Assembly (NCBI RefSeq): GCF_014197015.1
Contig: NZ_JACIET010000001.1
Span: 2,449,392-2,513,391 of the forward strand
DNA: 64,000 nt
Direction of reading: 5' to 3'
From: Niveibacterium umoris
GTDB taxonomy: Bacteria; Pseudomonadota; Gammaproteobacteria; Burkholderiales; Rhodocyclaceae
The position numbers and the translations under genes are program-made. Under the pieces are notes generated by a model, which made no database searches, was not told the origin of the DNA, and saw only the letters and a list, made by a program, of their open reading frames with translations. Positions within the stretch are counted from its first letter, which is position 1. Every line of letters starts with the position of its first letter. Positions 57,594 to 64,000 of this stretch are shown here, piece after piece.

Positions 57594-58772
57594 TCAGCCT
57601 GCCGTCAGTTCCGCTGCGCTGCGGAAGTGCTTGAGGGCCGCTTCGTTGCGCCCGAGCTGTTCAGCCAGCCGCGCCAGTTCGAGATGTGCCGCACGCGTCT
57701 GGGCGATCGACAGCGAGGCCTCGAAGTAACTCTGCGCCTTACCCCACAGCTGTTGCTGCAGACACAGCCGGCCCAGGCTCAGCAACAGACGCTCGTCGCG
57801 CGGTTGTGTGCGCAGCCAGCGCTCGGCGTGGCCGATGCGTTCGATCAGCTCGCCACCCTCGATGCGACCGTAAAGCTCGGCCAGTGCCGAGTCCCATCCC
57901 GCATCGAGCGCCTCAGAAATCGCCTCCGCCGCGACAGCCCCCTGGCCCGAAGCGTTGAGCAACAAGGCCGCGTCCCGTACGAGACCGCGATCGCTGCGTT
58001 CGGGTCGGGGGATCTGGCGCCAGTAGCGCGCCAGCGCTTCCGGGTTGCCCTCGTATTCGCGCATCGATTCGAGATGGGCGCGGCGGATCAGCGGTGCTGC
58101 CTGCTCGGCGGTAAAGGCGCGATGGCTGGCCAGCTGCCGCGCCAGCCGCAGCACCTCGCCCCACATGCCGCGTGCCGCCGCGGTTTGCACCGACAGGCGC
58201 AACGCCGCGATGTGGCGATGGCCACCCTCGCGCAGCGCGTCCAAGCGCTCGGCGGCGGCATCGAAACGGCGATCGGCCACCGCAAACTCGGCCTCGGTCA
58301 TCAAGCGTGCAACCCGCACTTCGCGATCGTGCTCGGCGGCGCGACGCAGCCACTCGTCGCAGCGCGCATGTTCGCGCATGGCATGGCTGGCCCGCGCCGC
58401 GATCAAGGCCGCGAGGCCCGGCGATTCATGCGCGCGGTAAGCGGCATCGGCCTGTGCGTGCGCGCGCCCATAGCGACCTTCGACGAGGAAGCGCTGGGCG
58501 TCCCGCAGCGCCTGGATCGCGTGGTTCTTGCGCTGCTGCGCGCGATACGCCGCGACCGCGCCGGGCAAAGCAAGGGCGCGAGCCACCAACCTTGTCGCGG
58601 CGTAGGCGAGCGAGAACGCCACCACGAACAGGATCGCCAGCAGGTTGAGCGAGATGTGCAGGCGCCAGGGCGGCCACACGAACAAGGCGTAGGCATCGTT
58701 GTAGCGCGCAACGATGGCCAGCCCGGCCGCCAGCGCGAACATCGCGATCAGCCACAACAAGGCACGCATCAT
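57594..58772 (-). CDS. hemY: HemY-type TPR membrane protein of the hem operon
   Basis: 392 residues. Two N-terminal membrane helices (about 1-25 and 40-65) are followed by a long helical TPR region (RFLVEGRYGRAHAQADAAY, LARLAEQLGRNEAALKHF). This is the proteobacterial HemY, unrelated to Bacillus protoporphyrinogen oxidase. It is thought to assist haem biosynthesis, perhaps as an assembly factor. It follows hemX by 10 bp with GAGG as ribosome binding site; MM at the start leaves a one-codon ambiguity. Confidence 0.85.
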   Translation of the reverse strand: MMRALLWLIAMFALAAGLAIVARYNDAYALFVWPPWRLHISLNLLAILFVVAFSLAYAATRLVARALALPGAVAAYRAQQRKNHAIQALRDAQRFLVEGRYGRAHAQADAAYRAHESPGLAALIAARASHAMREHARCDEWLRRAAEHDREVRVARLMTEAEFAVADRRFDAAAERLDALREGGHRHIAALRLSVQTAAARGMWGEVLRLARQLASHRAFTAEQAAPLIRRAHLESMREYEGNPEALARYWRQIPRPERSDRGLVRDAALLLNASGQGAVAAEAISEALDAGWDSALAELYGRIEGGELIERIGHAERWLRTQPRDERLLLSLGRLCLQQQLWGKAQSYFEASLSIAQTRAAHLELARLAEQLGRNEAALKHFRSAAELTAG

Positions 58773-58782
58773 GGCGATTGCC

Positions 58783-59871
58783 TCAGCGTGCGCCGGTCAC
58801 GCGCGCAGTGCGCAGCGAACCGAGCGTTTCGTTCAGGTTGGGCAGTTCGACCGACAGCTTGGCGCCTTGTGCTTTGCGCAGTTCCGACAAGCGCATCGCG
58901 ACATCACGGTCGTCGACGTCGAAATAGCGCTCCATCCATGCCACGGCCTGTTTGATGTCTTCGCGAAACACGCGCCCGTCACGCTGCAGCAGCGCGAGGC
59001 GTGCAGACAACAGACGAAGGCGCAGGTTCTCGCGCAGGAAGGTCGTCTGCGCCGGGGACAACAGCGCCGGGTCCGGGCGATCCAGGCGTTCGATGCGGAT
59101 CAGGCCGCGCAGCTCAAGCCAGAAATCGTTCGCAAGCCGCGCGTACCAGCTTGGTTCATCCACCACGGGCGCGGACTGCTCGACCGGCTTGGCGCCTTTC
59201 ACCGGCTTGCTCTTCGCCTTTTCGACCTGGGGCGGCGAATGTTCGAATGCCAGTGGCAGGGTGTCGATGCGATCGATGAGGTTTTCAAGTGACAAGCCCA
59301 TCGCGGAAATGTCGGCCATCGGCAGCGCCTTGAGGCGTTCGATGTCGCGTGCAATCGATTTGCGCAGCGGCAGCAGCTGCGGACGCTCGAAACCGGCAAG
59401 GCGTGCCTCGGCGCTCTGCAGCGCGATCAGCGCGGCCTGCACATTGCCTGCAAGTTGAAGCTGCTGTTGCGCAATGTTCAGCGCCTGCTCCACTTCCGCC
59501 AGCACCCACTCGTCGCGTGAGCGTGAGAGGTCCTGATAGAGCGCCTCGAGCGCGGCCTGCTGGCCCTGCGATTCGGCCATGCGGGCTTCCTGCACCGCCA
59601 GCCGGTTGCCGAGTGCCTGCAAGGCATCCTGGATTTCCTTGGCACGCCCCTTCACTTCGCGCGTCGCCGCATCAGATTCGCCCAGGCGCTGCGCCACCTG
59701 CTGCTGCAGCAGATCGAGCCGGGTGCGGGTCTCGATCCATTGCCAGGCCAGAAGCGCCAGCACGACGGCACCGGCGATCACGAACGGGTGGCCCAGGCTG
59801 CGCCAGCGACGGCGCTGTGGCGCAGGCGGCGGGGCAAGGGGCGGGGTGGGGTTGTCGCGGGTCTCGTCCAT
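58783..59871 (-). CDS. hemX: HemX-type membrane protein of the hem operon
   Basis: 362 residues from the ATG at 59871. A Pro-rich cytoplasmic tail, one membrane helix (about 25-45) and a long coiled coil (LLQQQVAQRLGESDAATREVKGRAKEIQ-type heptads, about 50-110) are followed by a helical domain. A Lys/Pro linker near residues 215-235 (EKAKSKPVKGAKP) is a local feature. HemX proteins were labelled methyltransferases historically, but no SAM motif is present. Probably a scaffold with HemY. Confidence 0.82.
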   Translation of the reverse strand: MDETRDNPTPPLAPPPAPQRRRWRSLGHPFVIAGAVVLALLAWQWIETRTRLDLLQQQVAQRLGESDAATREVKGRAKEIQDALQALGNRLAVQEARMAESQGQQAALEALYQDLSRSRDEWVLAEVEQALNIAQQQLQLAGNVQAALIALQSAEARLAGFERPQLLPLRKSIARDIERLKALPMADISAMGLSLENLIDRIDTLPLAFEHSPPQVEKAKSKPVKGAKPVEQSAPVVDEPSWYARLANDFWLELRGLIRIERLDRPDPALLSPAQTTFLRENLRLRLLSARLALLQRDGRVFREDIKQAVAWMERYFDVDDRDVAMRLSELRKAQGAKLSVELPNLNETLGSLRTARVTGAR

Positions 59872-59896
59872 GCGCGGATGATAACCGAGGCCTCGC

Positions 59897-60673
59897 TCAG
59901 GCGGCCCCTTCGAAGTAGGCACAGAGCCCTGCGACCAAGCCGGCATCCGCGGCCGGGGTCAGGGTCACCGCGCGGAATCCTTCGTCGCGCGCGCATTCGG
60001 CGACACGCGGGTGCGGTGCGAACACCGGAGTGTCGAACAGCGTGCCGCCGCCCTGCGCGCGCAGGCAGCCCGCGAGGTGACGAACCGCCTCGCTGCTGCT
60101 CAGGGTCAGTGCGTGCAGTCGCCCTGCACGCCGCGCGGCAAGCAACGCCGCGACGTCGACGGGGGGCAGCACACGGCGGTAGCAAGTAAAACAGAGGGGC
60201 CGTGCGCCGCGTGCGGCAAGCGCATCAGCGAGCAGTTCGCGGCCACCGTCACCACGCAGGATCAACACGCGCCGACCAGCAACCACGTCGGCGGCGAACG
60301 CCGGCAGCGCGAGCACCCCCTCGCTGTCATAGCGTTCCTGCGGCACGATCACCTGATCGAACCCTGCCGCGCGCAGCGCCGACGCGCTGCCCGGCCCGAC
60401 CGTTGCGACCGGGGGTCCAGGTGGCCACGCACGATGACGCCGCAGGCCGGCGAGCCCGTGTTCAACGGCGTTGGCGCTGACAAAGAACACCAACGCAAAG
60501 TCATCCAGCTGCGCCGCAATCGCAGCGAATCCGGCCTCATCGCGGATCGGTTCGATGCCGATCAGCGGCAGGGCGAACGGCGTGCCGCCGGCCACGCGTA
60601 TTGCTTCGTTCAGCGCCGCTGCCTGCGCCACCGGTCGCGTCACCGCGATCGTGCGACCCGCCAGTGCGCCCAT
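59897..60673 (-). CDS. hemD: Uroporphyrinogen-III synthase
   Basis: 258 residues. Two-domain HemD pattern: GRTIAVTRPVAQAAAL, VFFVSANAVEHGL, ATVGPGSASALRAAGF, VLILRGDGGRELLADAL and LTLSSSEAVRHLAGCL. Sequence conservation in this family is low, but its position after hemC is decisive. It inverts ring D and closes the tetrapyrrole. It lies 8 bp after hemC. Confidence 0.92.
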   Translation of the reverse strand: MGALAGRTIAVTRPVAQAAALNEAIRVAGGTPFALPLIGIEPIRDEAGFAAIAAQLDDFALVFFVSANAVEHGLAGLRRHRAWPPGPPVATVGPGSASALRAAGFDQVIVPQERYDSEGVLALPAFAADVVAGRRVLILRGDGGRELLADALAARGARPLCFTCYRRVLPPVDVAALLAARRAGRLHALTLSSSEAVRHLAGCLRAQGGGTLFDTPVFAPHPRVAECARDEGFRAVTLTPAADAGLVAGLCAYFEGAA

Positions 60674-60681
60674 CGCCGTGC

Positions 60682-61617
60682 TCAGTGGCTGAGCTGCGCG
60701 AGAATTTCTGCCGCGCCCTGCGCGCGCAGGGCCTCGGCCAGCTCAAGGCCGAGCGCTCTCGCATCGGACGGGGCGCCGTGCAACTCCGCGCGGGCGAAGC
60801 GGCTGCCGTCGGGCAGCGCGACGAAGCCACGCAGGAACAAGCCCGTCGCCTGCATCTGCGCAAAGACTCCGATCGGCACTTCACAACCGCCGCCGAGCGC
60901 GTGCGTCACCGTGCGTTCGGCCGTCACGCATGCTGTCGTTTCGGCATCGACCAGCGGCGCCAGCCAGTCGCGCACTTCGGTACGTGCGGCGATCGCCTCG
61001 ATCGCCAGGGCCCCCTGCCCTGCAGCCGGAAGCGAAACTTCCGCCGGCAGGGTGGCGCGGATGCGCTCGCCGAGGCCCAGCCGCTTGAGCCCGGCAGCCG
61101 CCAGCACGATTGCGTCGTACTGCCCTTCATCGAGCTTGCGCAGGCGGGTGTCGAGGTTGCCTCGCAGCGGCGTTACGCCGAGGTAGGGATACTGGGCGTG
61201 GATCTGTGCCTCGCGTCGCAGGCTCGAAGTGCCGACCACCGCGCCCGGCGGCATTTCGTCGAGCGACGCGTATTTATTGGACACGAAGGCGTCGAGCGGC
61301 GTTTCGCGCTGCAGGATCGCGGCGATGCAGAACGGGTCGGTGAGTTCGGCCGGCACATCCTTCATCGAATGCACCGCAATGTCGGCACGCCCATCGAGCA
61401 GGGCAGTCTCGAGTTCCTTCACGAAGAGCCCCTTGCCGCCGACCTTCGACAGCGCGCGGTCGAGGATCTGGTCGCCGCGCGTAGTCATTCCGAGCAACTC
61501 GACACGGGTCTGCGGGTACAGCTTTTCCAGCAAGGCTTTCACGTGTTCGGCCTGCCACAAGGCTAGGCGGCTTTCGCGGGTGGCGATGACAATGCGTTCG
61601 GGTGCGGGATGGCTCAC
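60682..61617 (-). CDS. hemC: Porphobilinogen deaminase
   Basis: 311 residues from a GTG at 61617, placed by the homologue start [18 protein letters not shown]. Catalytic Asp87 in VHSMKDVP, the Arg-rich substrate block SSLRREAQ, and Cys245 in GGGCEVPIG, the dipyrromethane attachment site. It polymerises four porphobilinogens. No strong ribosome binding site is visible. First gene of hemCDXY, divergent from ppc, as is common in betaproteobacteria. Confidence 0.94.
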   Translation of the reverse strand: MSHPAPERIVIATRESRLALWQAEHVKALLEKLYPQTRVELLGMTTRGDQILDRALSKVGGKGLFVKELETALLDGRADIAVHSMKDVPAELTDPFCIAAILQRETPLDAFVSNKYASLDEMPPGAVVGTSSLRREAQIHAQYPYLGVTPLRGNLDTRLRKLDEGQYDAIVLAAAGLKRLGLGERIRATLPAEVSLPAAGQGALAIEAIAARTEVRDWLAPLVDAETTACVTAERTVTHALGGGCEVPIGVFAQMQATGLFLRGFVALPDGSRFARAELHGAPSDARALGLELAEALRAQGAAEILAQLSH

Positions 61618-61824
61618 GACAGAAAGGCCCCAAGGCTGGTTTCGATAAGGATGGGGATGGTAACACTGCACAATTTTTGATCGGTCGCCGCGGCCAAAGG
61701 CCTGATAAACTTCAAAATATTGCAGCGCAATGTCGAAATTGCGACGTTTTTGCCAGTGACCGGCGTGATGCGAACCGCCCGGCACGGCGCTACCGATTCC
61801 CCCACCCCCAATCGACGACCGACC

Positions 61825-64000
61825 ATGAGCGATCTGGCTAAGCAGGAAGCAGCAAAAGACCTCCCCCTCAAAGAAGACATCCGCCTTCTGGGTCGGATTC
61901 TCGGCGACACGGTGCGCGCACAGGAAGGCGAAGCGGTGTTCGATCTGATCGAACGCGTTCGCCAGACTTCGATCCGCTTCCGCCGCGACGACGACATTGC
62001 GGCACGGCGCGAACTAGAAGCGATGCTCGATTCGCTGTCACGTGACCAGACGATCCAGGTGGTGCGGGCGTTCAGCTATTTCTCGCACCTCTCCAACATT
62101 GCCGAAGACCAGCATCACATCCGCCGCTCGCGCGCGCATGCGATCGCTGGTTCGGCGCCGCGCGAAGGCACCATGGCGCGCGCCATCGAAGCCGCTTTCG
62201 AAGCCGGCGTCACTAACGAGCAGATTGTTGATTTCTTCAACGACGCCTTCGTCGGCCCGGTGCTGACCGCGCACCCGACCGAGGTCTCGCGCAAATCGAT
62301 TCTGAACTGCCAGTTGAAGATCGCCCAGTTCCTGGATGCGCGCGACCGCATCCAGATGACGCCGGACGAGAGCGAAGAGAACGACGCGGCAATGCGACGC
62401 GCAGTGCTGACGATGTGGCAGACGCGCATGCTTCGCCCGACCAAGCTGTCGGTGCTGGACGAAGTCGACAACGGCCTTTCTTACTACAGCTACACCTTCC
62501 TGCGCGAGCTGCCGAAGCTTTATGTCGCGCTGGAAAACCTGCTCGCCAAGCACGGCGACACGTGGAAGACGATGGAGCTGCCCTCCTTCCTGCGCATGGG
62601 CAGCTGGATCGGCGGCGACCGCGACGGCAACCCGTTCGTGACCGCCGACGTGCTGCGCGAGGCGATGCGCATGCAAGCGACGGTGGCGCTCGAGTTCTAC
62701 CTGCACGAACTGCACATCCTCGGCAGCGAGCTGTCACTGGCGCAGTTGCTGGTCAGCGCCTCGGACCAGCTGCTCGAACTCGCCGAGCGCTCGCCGGACA
62801 AGTCTCCGCATCGCGGTGACGAGCCCTACCGCCGCGCGGTGGCAGGCATTTACGCGCGCATGTATGCCACGGCGGAGCACCTGCTCGGCCATCGCGTCGG
62901 CCGCCCGCCTGTCGGTCGTGCCGAACCTTACGCCTATGCCGAGGCCTTGCACGACGACCTCGACATCGTGCATCGCTCGCTGCTCGCCAATGGCTCCGGC
63001 GCGCTCGCCATGGGCCGCCTGCGCCGCCTGCGTCACGCGGTGAAGGTCTTCGGCTTCCACCTCGCCGCGATCGACCTGCGTCAGAACTCCGACGTCCATG
63101 AACGCACCGTCGCCGAACTGCTTGCCGCCGTTCGCCCGGGCTTCGATTACCTCGCACTGGATGAAGAGGGGCGCATCGCGGCCCTGCTGGAAGAGCTGGC
63201 CACGCCGCGCCCGCTGGCCTCGCCCTTCGTGAACTATTCGGACGAGACGGTCGGCGAGCTGGAGATCTTCCGCGCGGCCGCCGAATCCCATCGCCTGTAT
63301 GGCCGCGACTGCATCCACAACGTCATCATCTCGAAGACCGATGGCGTGTCGGACATGCTGGAACTGGCGCTGCTGCTCAAGGAAGTCGGCCTGCTGCGGC
63401 CGCACGAGCGCGCCATCGACGTGAACATCGTGCCGCTGTTCGAGACCATCGGCGACCTTCAGGCCGCCAGCGCGACGATGGATCGCCTGTTCTCGATCCC
63501 CGCCTACCGCGAGCTGCTCGCGACACGCGGCGAGATGCACGAGGTCATGCTCGGCTATTCGGACTCCAACAAGGACGGCGGCTTCATGACCTCCGGCTGG
63601 GAGCTCTACAAGGCCGAGATCCAGCTGATCGAGGTGTTCAAGCGCCACGGCGTGAAGATGCGCCTGTTCCACGGTCGCGGCGGCTCGGTCGGCCGTGGCG
63701 GCGGCCCCAGCTACCAGGCGATCCTCGCGCAGCCGGGCGGCGCAGTGCAGGGCAAGATCCGCCTGACCGAACAGGGCGAGGTGATCTCGTCGAAGTACGC
63801 AAACCCGGAAGTCGGCCAGCGCAACCTCGAAGTGCTCGCCGCTGCGACCTTCGAGGCCACCCTGCTGGCGCACCCGGAAGCGGCGCCGCGCCCTGAGTAT
63901 CTCGAAGTGATGGATCGTCTCTCGGAGCACGCGTTCAAGGCCTACCGCGGACTGGTCTACGAAACGGAAGGTTTCGAGAAGTACTTCTGGGAGTCGACGG
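61825..64000 (+). CDS. ppc: Phosphoenolpyruvate carboxylase (3' end beyond window)
   Basis: 725 residues are encoded before the window ends; the family is usually about 900-950, so roughly the last fifth is missing. The ATG at 61825 opens an uninterrupted frame to the edge. Motifs: [13 protein letters not shown] with catalytic His150, [30 protein letters not shown] and [16 protein letters not shown] near 615-630. It carboxylates PEP to oxaloacetate to refill the TCA cycle. No clear ribosome binding site (CGACCGACC precedes the start). Confidence 0.95.
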   Translation, partial: MSDLAKQEAAKDLPLKEDIRLLGRILGDTVRAQEGEAVFDLIERVRQTSIRFRRDDDIAARRELEAMLDSLSRDQTIQVVRAFSYFSHLSNIAEDQHHIRRSRAHAIAGSAPREGTMARAIEAAFEAGVTNEQIVDFFNDAFVGPVLTAHPTEVSRKSILNCQLKIAQFLDARDRIQMTPDESEENDAAMRRAVLTMWQTRMLRPTKLSVLDEVDNGLSYYSYTFLRELPKLYVALENLLAKHGDTWKTMELPSFLRMGSWIGGDRDGNPFVTADVLREAMRMQATVALEFYLHELHILGSELSLAQLLVSASDQLLELAERSPDKSPHRGDEPYRRAVAGIYARMYATAEHLLGHRVGRPPVGRAEPYAYAEALHDDLDIVHRSLLANGSGALAMGRLRRLRHAVKVFGFHLAAIDLRQNSDVHERTVAELLAAVRPGFDYLALDEEGRIAALLEELATPRPLASPFVNYSDETVGELEIFRAAAESHRLYGRDCIHNVIISKTDGVSDMLELALLLKEVGLLRPHERAIDVNIVPLFETIGDLQAASATMDRLFSIPAYRELLATRGEMHEVMLGYSDSNKDGGFMTSGWELYKAEIQLIEVFKRHGVKMRLFHGRGGSVGRGGGPSYQAILAQPGGAVQGKIRLTEQGEVISSKYANPEVGQRNLEVLAAATFEATLLAHPEAAPRPEYLEVMDRLSEHAFKAYRGLVYETEGFEKYFWEST

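Overview
The window is high-G+C DNA, densely packed with genes on both strands, mostly housekeeping. Gene content and order point to a betaproteobacterium, most likely of the Rhodocyclales (Azoarcus/Thauera-like). The diagnostic blocks are rpsU-yqeY-dnaG-rpoD followed by a CAU tRNA, dusB-fis-purH, lptD-surA-pdxA-ksgA facing amgK-murU, hemC-hemD-hemX-hemY facing ppc, and an earP-efp pair. The placement is an inference from synteny and protein motifs; no database was searched. I see no CRISPR array, no intact insertion sequence, no rRNA and no prophage.

Left end (1-7100): the start of a purine/cytosine-permease-like protein runs off the left edge. Facing it is an urtABCDE-fmdA-fmdB operon: periplasmic binding protein, two permeases, two ATPases, formamidase and its small zinc-ribbon partner. 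Together these should import urea or short-chain amides and hydrolyse formamide or acetamide for nitrogen. Positions 7101-8063 hold no convincing gene, only a short tandem repeat and a likely operator.

8064-15620: a TetR regulator controls a lipoprotein adaptor and an RND pump, the three genes overlapping at ATGA junctions. Then come a PCMT-like methyltransferase, a rhodanese and a TolC-type outer-membrane channel that could complete the pump. 15614-19525: LPS core genes waaA and waaC, a family 2 glycosyltransferase and an ApaH phosphatase. 19655-21411: EF-P and its arginine rhamnosyltransferase EarP, with the target Arg32 visible. 21479-23690: a minus-strand cluster of a 49-residue orphan peptide, an MFS exporter and a GNAT acetyltransferase. 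This is the least explained coherent unit in the window.

23823-28954: proA, a chalcone-isomerase-like secreted protein, a candidate structured RNA ending in a strong terminator, ogt-xerD, an H-NS-family protein, folB and plsY. 28951-34934: tsaD and the macromolecular-synthesis operon (rpsU, yqeY, dnaG, rpoD, tRNA). 34992-43149: outer-membrane biogenesis (lptD, surA) in one tightly overlapping operon with pdxA, a patatin lipase and ksgA; divergently, amgK-murU for peptidoglycan recycling. 43167-48935: pepP, a UbiH-type hydroxylase, and a DUF1800/DUF1501 pair of exported proteins of unknown function.

49053-53836: dusB-fis-purH-pagP-purD, with the lipid A palmitoyltransferase pagP inserted between two purine genes. 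53885-55195: two genes of lower G+C (an exported orphan and a GNAT). 55221-61617: hemF, an acetylornithine-type aminotransferase, and the hemCDXY operon. 61825 to the right edge: phosphoenolpyruvate carboxylase, truncated by the window end.
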